Below, piece after piece: positions 18,825 to 27,426 of a DNA stretch of 64,000 nucleotides (the first letter of the stretch is position 1; each line of letters opens with the position of its first letter). The position numbers and the translations under genes are program-made. Origin of the DNA: Burkholderia arboris. Its GTDB lineage: Bacteria; Pseudomonadota; Gammaproteobacteria; Burkholderiales; Burkholderiaceae. The notes below the pieces were generated by a model that saw nothing but the letters and a program-made list of their open reading frames with translations, did not search any database and was not told the origin of the DNA. Location of the stretch: contig NZ_CABVPX010000002.1 of the NCBI RefSeq assembly GCF_902499125.1, positions 1 to 64,000 on the forward strand, written 5' to 3'.

Positions 18825-19703
18825 TTACACCAGCATGCGCTGCCGGATCGCGTTCTGCTTGGCCTGGTCGAGTTGCAGGCCGCTCTCGATATACGACGCC
18901 ATTGAGCCGTACGACGCGGCGACCTGATCGAATGCCGCCTTCAGATAGTCGGCATGGGCGCCCTGGAGCGCGGTCATCATGTCCGCCGCATTTTGCCCGC
19001 CGGCTTGTTGGGCATGGGCGACGGAAGCGGCGATATCGGCTGCGCTGTAGGTGTTGGTCAGCAGGTAGTCGTCGACGATCGTTTGCTGCGGGATACCGAG
19101 GATCGTGTGCAGAATGGCGGTCGCCCAGCCGGTGCGATCCTTGCCGGCCGTGCAGTGGAACACCAGGTTTTCGCCGGTGCCGGCGAAGCCGCTGAACAGC
19201 GCGTGATAGCTTGCATGCGCGGTATCCGACGTCACGAATGCGCGGTACATGCTCAGCATGAAAGCGGTCGCGGTTGCGCCGCTGGTGGGGAGCGGATCGA
19301 TGCTGGCGGCGCCGAGCACGTTGAGGTTTTGCCAGGCGGCGCCGGCGAGTGTCACATCCGGTTGCGTCTTGATCTCGGCCGGCGTGCGCAGGTCGCAGAT
19401 CTGCCGGATGCCGAGCGTCCCGACGGTCGCGACATCGGCGGCGGACAAGGCGAGCGCGGACGAGCGATAGATCACGCCTTTCTTCATCTTTGCGCCGCCG
19501 GTCGTCACGTAGCCGGTTCCGTCCGGTCCGGCCGTGTCGCGAAAGTTCGACGCGGAAGCCAGTCGCGGTGTCGCGACCGGTGCGACCGACATCGAGTCGC
19601 CTCCGCATGCCGATAGAAACGAGGCGCTCCCCAGCGCTACGCCTATCGTGCCGGCGCTCAGCCGGAGAAACTGTCGACGGGAAATTTCGTTTTTCTGATG
19701 CAT
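18825..19703 (-). CDS. Tat-exported lipoprotein tyrosine phosphatase
   Basis: 292 aa. The N-terminus has a twin-arginine motif (SRRQFLRLSAG, from residue 8), a hydrophobic core and a lipobox (FLSAC), so a folded lipoprotein is probably exported by Tat. The phosphatase P-loop HCTAGKDRTG carries the nucleophile Cys184 and Arg; the general acid region precedes it (ICDLRTPAEI). This matches the Y_phosphatase3/SAC-like family that removes phosphate from tyrosine or phosphoinositides. The target is unknown; location outside the cytoplasm is notable. Start 19703 is preceded by aggg. It stands alone on the minus strand between unrelated genes. Confidence 0.88.
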   Translation of the reverse strand: MHQKNEISRRQFLRLSAGTIGVALGSASFLSACGGDSMSVAPVATPRLASASNFRDTAGPDGTGYVTTGGAKMKKGVIYRSSALALSAADVATVGTLGIRQICDLRTPAEIKTQPDVTLAGAAWQNLNVLGAASIDPLPTSGATATAFMLSMYRAFVTSDTAHASYHALFSGFAGTGENLVFHCTAGKDRTGWATAILHTILGIPQQTIVDDYLLTNTYSAADIAASVAHAQQAGGQNAADMMTALQGAHADYLKAAFDQVAASYGSMASYIESGLQLDQAKQNAIRQRMLV

Positions 19704-20032
19704 TCGATGCCCTGTGTCGAAGAGGGTGACAAGAAGCCGCGACCGCGGCGGCGACCGGAGCCGCACCCTGCTTCCCGCTCGACGCGGCAAAGCCGGACGG
19801 GCCGGATCGATCGGCATGCAGTCGGACGGCGCGCCGCGCACGCCAATCTCGCGCCGGCTAAGCGCACGGTAGCGATTTGCGGCGAAGCGGCCATCGTCTT
19901 TTTCGACTAGGGGTGCATGCGGATTGTCGGTGCGAGCCGGGCATCGACGGATACGATCGGCGGCGGCGGCGAGTAAGATCGGCATCAGTGGCTGGATCGA
20001 ACACAGCACGGTAGCCATCACGGGGAAGCGCC
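19704..20032. other. Intergenic region without recognisable gene
   Basis: About 330 bp between the divergent phosphatase and methyltransferase genes. I see no conserved RNA, no strong promoter pair and no convincing repeat. It presumably holds the promoters for both genes. Confidence 0.5.
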
Positions 20033-20746
20033 ATGGATCTGAAGGAAGTCGACGTATTGGGTGCGGGGGTGGGCGATCACTGGTACTACGCGTCGAAGGC
20101 GAGCGCGATCCGCCGGTTCCTCGGCGCGTCGGGCGCGAACCGGATACTCGACGTCGGTGCCGGCTCCGGCTTTTTTTCGAAGCATCTGCTCGAACGCACG
20201 CAGGCGACGGAAGCGTGGTGTGTCGATACGAGCTACCCCGACGACAGTGACGGCGAGACGGCCGGCAAGCCCATTCACTTCCGGCGGTCCGTCGATCGAT
20301 TCGATGCCGATCTCGTTTTGCTGATGGACGTGCTCGAGCATGTCGACGACGATGTCGGGCTGCTGTCGCAGTATGTGATGGGGGCGCCTTCCGGCAGCCG
20401 GTTCCTGATCACGGTTCCCGCGTTCCAGTTCCTCTGGAGCGGCCACGACGATTTCCTCGAGCACAAGCGCAGGTATACGCTCGGCGGCCTCGAGGACGTG
20501 GTCCGGCGTGCGGGGCTCGACGTCGAGCACGGCGCTTATTATTTCGGTCTGACGTTCCCGCTTGCGGCCGCATTGCGGCTGGGCGAGCGGGCGCGCTCGC
20601 ATCCGCGCGAGCCGGCGTCGCAATTGCGACGCCACCATCCGTTCGTCAATGGCCTGCTCAAGGCGGTCTGCCGCGTCGAATTGCCGATGTTCCGCTTTAA
20701 TCGCGTCGCCGGCCTGACGGTCATGTGTGTCGCGCGCAAGCGGTGA
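20033..20746 (+). CDS. Class I SAM-dependent methyltransferase
   Basis: 237 aa. SAM-binding motif I is ILDVGAGSGFFSKHLL (residues ~39-54), the acidic motif II is CVDTSYP, and the post-motif region reads LVLLMDVLEHVDDD, as in UbiE/Methyltransf_11-type enzymes. The C-terminal part has hydrophobic stretches (YYFGLTFPLAAALRLGE) that may dock to a membrane or a lipid substrate. The substrate is unknown. The start follows gggaag. It is the last core gene before tRNA-Pro and the island. Confidence 0.85.
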   Translation: MDLKEVDVLGAGVGDHWYYASKASAIRRFLGASGANRILDVGAGSGFFSKHLLERTQATEAWCVDTSYPDDSDGETAGKPIHFRRSVDRFDADLVLLMDVLEHVDDDVGLLSQYVMGAPSGSRFLITVPAFQFLWSGHDDFLEHKRRYTLGGLEDVVRRAGLDVEHGAYYFGLTFPLAAALRLGERARSHPREPASQLRRHHPFVNGLLKAVCRVELPMFRFNRVAGLTVMCVARKR

Positions 20747-20841
20747 GTGCGATGCGGATGCCGGTGGTCGGCATTCGCGCGTCCGCCTGCCGTCACGCCA
20801 AAAAATTTCACAAGAACATCCACAAAATGCATGCGACCCGA

Positions 20842-20870
20842 TTCTAAATCTGAAAAGTGTCTGTTATACT
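20842..20870 (+). promoter_or_regulatory. Probable promoter of tRNA-Pro
   Basis: A tatact -10 box (20865-20870) lies 10 bp before the tRNA. The -35 box is weak (ttctaa, 20842-20847, 17-bp spacing). The region is A/T-rich. Confidence 0.5.
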
Positions 20871-20880
20871 TTTCTTCTTT

Positions 20881-20958
<78 letters not shown>

Positions 20959-20963
20959 GAATC

Positions 20964-21030
20964 AAGGCCTGGAAGGCTTGTCAGTAAAGGGTTTCCTTGT
21001 CTGACGTAGCTTTCCAGGCCTTTCCTTTTT
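20964..21030 (+). terminator. Island-borne terminator just after tRNA-Pro
   Basis: A long hairpin: aaggcctggaa (20964-20974) pairs with ttccaggcctt (21012-21022), with an inner gtcag/ctgac stem. It is followed by tccttttt. It replaces the original tRNA-Pro terminator that was pushed to 27461. Confidence 0.75.
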
Positions 21031-21066
21031 CCTGGTGTGTCAATCCCGTCGTACAACGATGCGGAG

Positions 21067-21297
21067 ATGACTGACTTGGCAACCCTTCCCACCGGCGTCT
21101 ATTTGCGACCCGGCTCGTCCGTGTTCCACCTCCGGATCGGCGTGTCCAAAGACCTGCAACAACACTTCCGCAATCCAAAGACGGGCAAACCGAAGACCGA
21201 TGCCTTCCGGGCAAGCCTCAGGACAAGCAATCGAGCCGAGGCCGGCACGAGAGCGCACGAGATCATTGCCGATTGCCGATTGCCGGCGGCGGTTTGA
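21067..21297 (+). pseudogene. Truncated tyrosine-type integrase (N-terminal fragment)
   Basis: 76 residues ([20 protein letters not shown] onward) match the N-terminal DUF6538-like domain of phage/island integrases, which normally continue for ~400 more residues with the catalytic R-H-R-Y core. Here the frame ends at 21297 just after a short tandem repeat (gattgcc units), and no catalytic domain follows. Position directly inside attL is where such integrases normally sit. It is presumably inactive. Confidence 0.7.
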
Positions 21298-22088
21298 TGT
21301 TCTCAGGGCTATAAGAGCACACCCGCCCCATTCGTGACGCTTAAGCGTGGGGCCGATGCCTACATTCCGCTCGATGGTGAACCTCACCACGCGACGATAG
21401 TTTGCCGAGCGCCGATGCGCGCCAATATTTTGTGGCCTTTGGGGCGGCAACAAAGTCACTGGTTGATTGTTGCTAACCGGACTAACCGTTCTCGGGAAGC
21501 GGTCACATCGTGAGAAATACATCTCTCAAAAGAGCTTGCCGATTTGGATGAAGCGAAGTCCTGCGGAGGCGAAGTGGCGCAGTTCGCCATCGTTGACATC
21601 GGTTCGCGTGTGACCGCCCGAGGTGTCGTGGTGAAACATCGCGGCATACTCATTGAACGCGAGTAGTTCTGGCACGAGCGGCTGCAACATATGTAAAGGA
21701 TTCCGACGAGGTCCGTCACTGGGGACCAATGCGGTTTGCGTTGGCCTCGGAATGCTGATGGTTGGCGTTCGCCGTGCCAGCGGGACTATCGCCTTTGACC
21801 CCGCGCCCGCGGCACCTTCCGCCATTCCGTTGCGGGATGGGCGTGTCTTCCCGTCTAATAGTCCGACAGATGTTCTAAGGGGCTGACGGAACTGATGGGA
21901 GTGACATGGGGGCGCACATCGGTGATGGCAGTGCTGATGCTATTGAAAACCTTTCATGGGTTTGCATTGGTTGACGGAAACGAGGCGCGAGTAAGGGAAA
22001 GCACTAGCTATTCGGCTTTGGAATACCCGGCGAGAGAACCTGGGCTATCTTGGCGACAAGTAAGCTAAAAGTAATACAAAGGATCGGG
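21298..22088. other. Decayed non-coding part of the island
   Basis: About 790 bp between the integrase fragment and vgrG. No intact plausible gene is present; the minus-strand fragment at 21526-21690 is the only protein-like stretch. The region probably contains the promoter for the vgrG operon, but I could not pick a convincing -35/-10 pair. Confidence 0.5.
21526..21690 (-). pseudogene. Possible C-terminal remnant of an unrelated gene
   Basis: On the minus strand the last ~50 codons before the stop read LVPELLAFNEYAAMFHHDT then ND-GELRHFASAGLRFIQIG. The pattern 'FHHDT...ND.EL..F....LRF' resembles the C-terminus of certain AAA-ATPase-like bacterial proteins I recall. The upstream part is missing or unrelated. 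It is likely debris from earlier cargo of the island; the identification is weak. Confidence 0.3.
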
Positions 22089-24761
22089 ATGAGTGTGCAA
22101 GACATCATGAGGGCGATTCAAGGCGGGCCGATCCAGCAAGATCGCTTGCTGAAACTCGACACCCCGCTCGGGGACAATGTGTTACTGCCTACGCGCACTG
22201 TAGGCCGGTCCAGAATTGGACGACATTACGATTTCACGCTCGATGTGGCGTCGACGCGCAGCGATCTCAAGCTGACGAGGCTGATCGGCCAGCCCATAAC
22301 TCTATGGCTCCAGCAGGCCGACCACTCCTACCTTCCACGGCACGGTTACGTTTATGCAGTGCGGCGGCTGGGGTCGGAAGGCGGGCTAACCAGCCTCCAA
22401 ATTAGCTTCGCCTCGTGGATGCATTTTCTGAAATTTCGTCGCGATCAACGTATCTGGCAGGACAAACCGGTGGATGAAATCCTCCGGGACGTATTCAACA
22501 CACATTCGCAAGCGAGAGGCCGATTCCGTTTTGCACTTTCGAAGCCGCTTCCGCCGAAATCATATTGCACTCAGTATGAGGACGATTGGAATTTCGTTCA
22601 TCGGTTGATGGAGGAGGAGGGGCTGTTCAGCATTTGGACGCAGGCCAGTGACGGAAAATCTCATACCCTGACAATCACGGATCGTTTGGATTCGTGTGAG
22701 CCGCTTGTCGTGCGTTCAGTGCAGTTCTCGCGCGATGGTGTGAATAGCGAGGTCGATGGATTGATCCACTGGTCCGGCCTGCGCACCCTCCATAGCGCTG
22801 CGCTGACCACTCGCACGTTCGACTACAAGAGTCCCGCACCGCTCGCGAATCCGAAGGGTACAAACATCCCGACGATGTCCCATGAACTACCGGAACAGTT
22901 GGAGATGTACGAGTACACCGGTCCGTATACGTATCTTGAGCAGGAGCGTGGGGATCACCTCTCTAAAATTCGCATGGAAGAGTGGGAGTCTCGTGCCAAG
23001 CGGTTTTACGGCACTGGCGGACTGCGCAGCGCTGATGCGGGACGGTCATTTACACTTGTTGGGCATCCACAACACGATCCTGACTCCTCGGAGCGTAACG
23101 AGTTTGCCACTATCGAAGTGCTTTGGATGGTCGAGAATAATCTTCCGGTTTCAATCCATCATGCAAATCTCCCTGGGAGTTTGCAACGCCAATTGGCAGA
23201 GGCGTTGGCGAATCAAGACGGAGCACGTCCGTCCCGCGTGTCCCATCACGATGGCTCCGAAGGGTTCTTTCTGATTGAGTTGGAGGCGCAACGTAAATCC
23301 GTGCCTTTCCGCAGCCCGTTTGAGCACCAGAAGCCCGTTATGCAGATGCAAACCGCGACCGTGGTTGGTCCGCGAGAGCAGAGTATTTATACCGATGAGT
23401 TAGGCCGATCCAAGATCCAATTCCATTGGGATCGAGTCGGCCAACGCGATACGCGGAGTTCGTGCTGGGTGCGCGTGAGTCATCCGTGGGCGGGACAGGG
23501 ATTCGGAATGATCCACGTCCCGCGTATCGGCGATGAAGTCGTCGTGTCATTCTTGGATGGGTGCCCCGATCGCCCCCTTATCACGGGCCGCGTGCCGAAC
23601 GGCGTCAATTTTGTCCAGTGGAAGCTCCCGGATAACCAAGCCTTGTCTGGTCTACGTTCGCGAGATTTGGCCAGTACGATGGCGAACCATATCGTTGCCG
23701 ACGACACGCCGGGCAAACTTCAAGTGCAAGTCGCGAGCGATCATGAGCGGTCTCGCCTAGTGGTCGGGTACAACACGCGCATTGAAGGCAATGAAGGGCG
23801 TGGGGAAGCACGCGGAATCGGTTGGGAACTGGCCACCGACTCGTGGGGCGTGCTGCGGGCGAACCAAGGAATGTTGGTGACAACAGAGGCTCGCTCGGGT
23901 GCGGCGGCCGCAGTGAAGGACATGGGCGAGACGGTGCAGCGTTTGGTACAAGCGAGGGACTTGCACGATACGCTTGCCAACGCGGCAGTCCAAGCGCAAG
24001 CGCAGGATGCGCAGGATCAGCCCGAGGTTGCCAAGGCACTTCGGAAGCAGAGCGACGAAGTCAGAGGGGCGGGTAGTGGACAAGGGAGCGACGCGTTTCC
24101 GGAACTGTCGAGGCCCCATCTGGTTTTCGCATCACCGGCAGGAATTGAGGCGACGACAGCAGGCAGTACCCATCTTGCAAGCGGTGAACATATGGCGTTC
24201 ACGAGTGGCGCACATGTCAGTGTCAGCAGCGGCAGCAATCTGCTGGCCACTGCCCGCAACGCGATTCGTTTCTTTGCGTACAAACTTGGCATTCGAATGG
24301 TGTCATACGCTGGAGACCTTGATCTCAAGGCGCTGCAGAAAAACCTCAATCTGCTTGCGAAGCTCGAAATTACGCAGACCGCGAACCGCATCACGATCAA
24401 AGCAACTGACGAAGTGATGTTGCACGGCGGCGACAGCTATATCAGCCTGAAAAGCGGCAAGATTACGGTGGGTGGTGGCGTTTATGAGGTTAACGCTCAA
24501 GTAAGCAACATGCCGCCCAAGCCGATGGGGGTTGCGTCGAACGGTACACCCGCCGTTGAGGCGAACGACCAAACTTTCAGAATGCTCACTCCCTCAGGGC
24601 GATCTCTGCCGGGTGTTGCCTATCGAATGACGTCCGACTCCGGAGAGCATGTTTTCCAGACCAATAATCTCGGCCGGTCGGCAACCTTGAATACAGCTCA
24701 GAAAGAAAATGTTAAATTTGGCATTCACTGGGACGAATTCTTCACGGACGCAGATAAGTAA
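22089..24761 (+). CDS. vgrG: T6SS spike protein VgrG with C-terminal transthyretin-like extension
   Basis: 890 aa. VgrG trimers form the puncturing spike of the type VI secretion system. Residues ~10-400 are the gp27-like hub (DYDFTLDV-type start: GRHYDFTLDVAS; YCTQYEDDWNFVHRLMEEEG), ~410-560 the gp5/OB-fold and beta-helix neck (DELGRSKIQFHWDR; SCWVRVSHPWAGQGFGMIHV), and ~671-800 a DUF2345 domain (FASPAGIEATTAGSTHLASG). The last ~65 residues (from ~826, FRMLTPSGRSLPGVAYRM) look like a transthyretin/carboxypeptidase-regulatory-like module, which in other VgrGs binds the cognate effector. ATG 22089 is chosen over the upstream TTG because aagga precedes it. It starts the island operon; the next gene begins 10 bp after its stop. 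Confidence 0.93.
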   Translation: MSVQDIMRAIQGGPIQQDRLLKLDTPLGDNVLLPTRTVGRSRIGRHYDFTLDVASTRSDLKLTRLIGQPITLWLQQADHSYLPRHGYVYAVRRLGSEGGLTSLQISFASWMHFLKFRRDQRIWQDKPVDEILRDVFNTHSQARGRFRFALSKPLPPKSYCTQYEDDWNFVHRLMEEEGLFSIWTQASDGKSHTLTITDRLDSCEPLVVRSVQFSRDGVNSEVDGLIHWSGLRTLHSAALTTRTFDYKSPAPLANPKGTNIPTMSHELPEQLEMYEYTGPYTYLEQERGDHLSKIRMEEWESRAKRFYGTGGLRSADAGRSFTLVGHPQHDPDSSERNEFATIEVLWMVENNLPVSIHHANLPGSLQRQLAEALANQDGARPSRVSHHDGSEGFFLIELEAQRKSVPFRSPFEHQKPVMQMQTATVVGPREQSIYTDELGRSKIQFHWDRVGQRDTRSSCWVRVSHPWAGQGFGMIHVPRIGDEVVVSFLDGCPDRPLITGRVPNGVNFVQWKLPDNQALSGLRSRDLASTMANHIVADDTPGKLQVQVASDHERSRLVVGYNTRIEGNEGRGEARGIGWELATDSWGVLRANQGMLVTTEARSGAAAAVKDMGETVQRLVQARDLHDTLANAAVQAQAQDAQDQPEVAKALRKQSDEVRGAGSGQGSDAFPELSRPHLVFASPAGIEATTAGSTHLASGEHMAFTSGAHVSVSSGSNLLATARNAIRFFAYKLGIRMVSYAGDLDLKALQKNLNLLAKLEITQTANRITIKATDEVMLHGGDSYISLKSGKITVGGGVYEVNAQVSNMPPKPMGVASNGTPAVEANDQTFRMLTPSGRSLPGVAYRMTSDSGEHVFQTNNLGRSATLNTAQKENVKFGIHWDEFFTDADK

Positions 24762-24771
24762 AGGTTGAAAA

Positions 24772-25926
24772 ATGGCCAATCTTGCAGAAGATACTACCAA
24801 CCCAAAAAGCAATACGTGCATTGACGCGAATTGTGATTGCAAAATCATCTGGTCGCTCGCCCATCAATATGCGATGGCCCAACTGGATACGCGCACTCCC
24901 GTCCTGAAGGATGGAACGCCCGATTATCGATTCAGTTCACATTCCATTTCAGAAACCAAGATTGAACCCGGCGATGCATCGTTTGTCGGAAAAAACTATG
25001 GGGCAAGAGCCCGTCGGGTGGCATCAAGCTACGCACGCATGTTTCTTGAGGATTTTCATCTCGGAGAAAAGGACAAGCTTGGTCGGTTTTATTGGACTGG
25101 TCTAGGTGCGTTTGCGGCCAAACAGGTTTCAGCTAATTTGGAAAGTTGGCAGGTAGACAAGATGCCCGGCATGGGTATCGTCCATGAAGGATTGGGAAAA
25201 GGTAATCTGTGGATTTATAACGATCTTCTCGTCTGGTGCTACGGATATGCGGCGGACCCAGTGGCGTTCCAGGATTGCGCCAAGCAACGTGATAGTCGGC
25301 AATACCATCCCACCGTGCAGAAGAACCTGATGCGACAGCAGTGGGCGGCCGACGTGGTTCCAAAGTGTCCGGTGATCAATGAAGCCAGCGCCTCAATGGA
25401 CGATGCGGGATCCGGTAAATTCCTTGGCTCCAATTCGGAGAATCCCGGATATTTCAAATGGACTCCGCGAGTATCCATCGGCTTCAATTTGGTCAAGCAA
25501 TGGGAAGAAACGACCGACAGTACCTTTAAAAACAACTTTGCCTTCAATCATCTTTGGGTAATGGCACAACATGAGCAGGGCGAAGTATTGCAAGGACTGA
25601 TATATAATGACACGAAATTCATCGGCAAGCTTAAATTTCAGCGAACTATGGATCAAGCGACCAGCTCGGAAAAGTGGTGGGCTGCGCCGGCGCGTGCGTT
25701 CCACGCGTTAATCCCACCTTTGCAATTGAGCTTCACGGCCCAAGATGAAACGTCCGACATGAAGTATCGCTCCAACGCCCCGAAGGATCTAATCCTTGAA
25801 GATTACAAGCAACGAATGGCGTGGATTAAAGACACCGGGAAATTATTTCATTTTCTCATGCAAAAGCAGCGCAATTACATGCTAAGTGAACTAAAGGCAA
25901 TTGCCGCAATGGGCGGCTTGACATGA
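24772..25926 (+). CDS. Putative T6SS effector, family not recognised
   Basis: 384 aa. Position immediately after a VgrG that has an adaptor-like tail, and before a membrane/exported protein, is the standard effector slot. There is no signal peptide or membrane segment. The N-terminus has a Cys cluster (C16, C21, C23 in TCIDANCDC), and the C-terminal half has a polar motif AQHEQGEVLQGLIYND (His267-Glu271) followed by further His/Lys/Tyr residues. That motif faintly recalls DUF2515/YppC proteins, but I am not sure. It does not fit known lipase (GxSxG), amidase (Cys-His) or HNH nuclease patterns. The immunity candidate is predicted to face the periplasm, so the target is probably there. G+C is low for the genome. 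Confidence 0.6.
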   Translation: MANLAEDTTNPKSNTCIDANCDCKIIWSLAHQYAMAQLDTRTPVLKDGTPDYRFSSHSISETKIEPGDASFVGKNYGARARRVASSYARMFLEDFHLGEKDKLGRFYWTGLGAFAAKQVSANLESWQVDKMPGMGIVHEGLGKGNLWIYNDLLVWCYGYAADPVAFQDCAKQRDSRQYHPTVQKNLMRQQWAADVVPKCPVINEASASMDDAGSGKFLGSNSENPGYFKWTPRVSIGFNLVKQWEETTDSTFKNNFAFNHLWVMAQHEQGEVLQGLIYNDTKFIGKLKFQRTMDQATSSEKWWAAPARAFHALIPPLQLSFTAQDETSDMKYRSNAPKDLILEDYKQRMAWIKDTGKLFHFLMQKQRNYMLSELKAIAAMGGLT

Positions 25927-25963
25927 TTGGCCTACTGATCGCGAACCATTATTCGAGCCATTC

Positions 25964-26875
25964 ATGCGAAAGCCGATGAAAATATTTGTATACGCTTTAG
26001 CGGTCCTTTCCGCATGTTTCGCAATTATTGCATTGATGAACATTCAAGAGAAAAAGGACAAACCAATGACGCCTCAAGTTGTCACGATAAAGTTCGGGGC
26101 CGACGGGAAATCCAATGCCCAGAATCAGGGTTTTTCTGTTATGAATCATCCATCTGGTGTGTATGCATACCAAATGCACTGGGATGGCACAGAGAAACTC
26201 GGATCGGTAAAATATATTCAAGGCCCTTATTCCTTCGATATCGATAACGCCATGATTGTAACTGGCTTGGGCGACAAAGATAGCCCCGAGGATGGTGTTG
26301 ATAATTGGGATGTAAATTTTAATATCTCATCATCAAAAACAATTTCAGATGAAGAGGGGCGCGAAAAAATCATGTCCCTGCTTGGCAAACTGCGAGCCGC
26401 CGGATGGAAAAGGTATATATATGCCGCATCCCCTCGCCTCATTGGTAGAGAGGCCATGAAGTATGCCACCTCAGAATCCGGAACTCTCTACTCATTGGAT
26501 TCCACCTATATACCGACGATGGAAGAATGGAAGAGCTTGATTACCGTTGAGCCACGATGGATTTTCTATGCTGATGGAGTGTTTCTTACTTTATCGTTAT
26601 CCCATCAACCATCCGGATCCCCTGGAATGGGATACTATTTGACCGACATTCAAGTCAGTACTGCATCTGATCACTACACCCCATACTTTACAGATAGTGT
26701 TGAACGCAGAAGAAACTGGAAGAAACTCATATCTAACGAGTTGAAACCGGCAGGGAACGAGCGATCAAAGAAAGAAGCTGAACTGAAAGCTTCCGGCTAC
26801 ACGATCGACACGACGTATCAGGCTCCGCCGTTCGAGGCTCCGGACTTTTCGGCCGGGGCGGGTGCCGCTCATTGA
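25964..26875 (+). CDS. Putative immunity protein, membrane-anchored or periplasmic
   Basis: 303 aa, not recognised. The N-terminus (MKIFVYALAVLSACFAIIAL) is a hydrophobic signal/anchor segment, so the remaining ~270 residues should be in the periplasm. No enzyme motif is visible; the body is mixed alpha/beta with a C-terminal basic helix and a Pro/Ala-rich tail. Its place directly after the effector candidate (37-bp gap) and before PAAR is typical of T6SS immunity genes. The start may be ATG 25964 or ATG 25976; neither has a strong ribosome site. It is the most A/T-rich gene of the window, suggesting recent acquisition. Confidence 0.55.
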   Translation: MRKPMKIFVYALAVLSACFAIIALMNIQEKKDKPMTPQVVTIKFGADGKSNAQNQGFSVMNHPSGVYAYQMHWDGTEKLGSVKYIQGPYSFDIDNAMIVTGLGDKDSPEDGVDNWDVNFNISSSKTISDEEGREKIMSLLGKLRAAGWKRYIYAASPRLIGREAMKYATSESGTLYSLDSTYIPTMEEWKSLITVEPRWIFYADGVFLTLSLSHQPSGSPGMGYYLTDIQVSTASDHYTPYFTDSVERRRNWKKLISNELKPAGNERSKKEAELKASGYTIDTTYQAPPFEAPDFSAGAGAAH

Positions 26876-26891
26876 TCCGGAGGGGCAATTG

Positions 26892-27176
26892 ATGCAACGA
26901 GCAAATTTGCACGGACGGGCGCAGATTGTGGTTGGTGATGCGACAAGCCACGGCGGCAAGGTGATTTCGGGTAGTCCATCTTCGACATGGGGCACAGCGA
27001 AGATTCCCATTGCCCGCAAGGGGGATCAAGTGACTTGCCCGCTTTGTGCGCCGCATCTGTTTGAAATTGCCGAAGGGGAGGACGGGTGTGAGGATTTTGG
27101 GCAGCCGATGGCGTTGGAGGGGCATAAAACAACTTGTGGTGCGGTCCTGATTGCGCAGCCTGCGCCGAACGATTGA
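26892..27176 (+). CDS. PAAR-domain spike-tip protein
   Basis: 94 aa, the usual size of a stand-alone PAAR protein. PAAR proteins cap the VgrG spike and sharpen it. The signature GDATSHGGKVISGSP (about residues 15-29) and IARKGDQVTCPLC (~39-51) match the PAAR/DUF4150-like fold; later Cys and His residues (GHKTTC) may hold the zinc seen in PAAR tips. A strong ribosome site (ggagggg) precedes ATG 26892. It ends the operon 16 bp after the immunity candidate. Having both VgrG and PAAR makes the cassette a self-contained spike. Confidence 0.88.
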   Translation: MQRANLHGRAQIVVGDATSHGGKVISGSPSSTWGTAKIPIARKGDQVTCPLCAPHLFEIAEGEDGCEDFGQPMALEGHKTTCGAVLIAQPAPND

Positions 27177-27426
27177 CTGCCTTCAATTTGGTTCGCACTC
27201 GTAGTGGCCCTGTTTCTTGCTCGACATTGTCTACGCTTGGGGAGGAGCCAAGCGCCCCGCCCTTGAGATGACGAACGCTCCTTAACGCTCCTTGTAAGAG
27301 ACTTGCCAGACTGCCAGCACGGGCTTCTGCGCTCGCCCATGCTACGCTGCATCGAACTGTGTCAATCGGCACGGCGGTTTTGACTGACGCACTGCCCGGA
27401 GAGCCTTATTCCACTGTAGGTTCGAA
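27177..27426. other. Right end of island, no gene seen
   Basis: 250 bp between PAAR and attR. There is no protein-like frame and no obvious T-tract terminator. A GC-rich hairpin-like stretch near 27235-27260 is the only structure noted. Confidence 0.4.

Noticed and set aside
21040..21522. Minus-strand 160-codon frame over the integrase relic
   Set aside because: It overlaps the recognisable integrase fragment in antisense and has no domain-like pattern.
25567..25581. HEQGE in the putative effector as a zinc-protease HExxH motif
   Set aside because: The second histidine is absent (HEQGE, not HExxH), so a zincin cannot be claimed.
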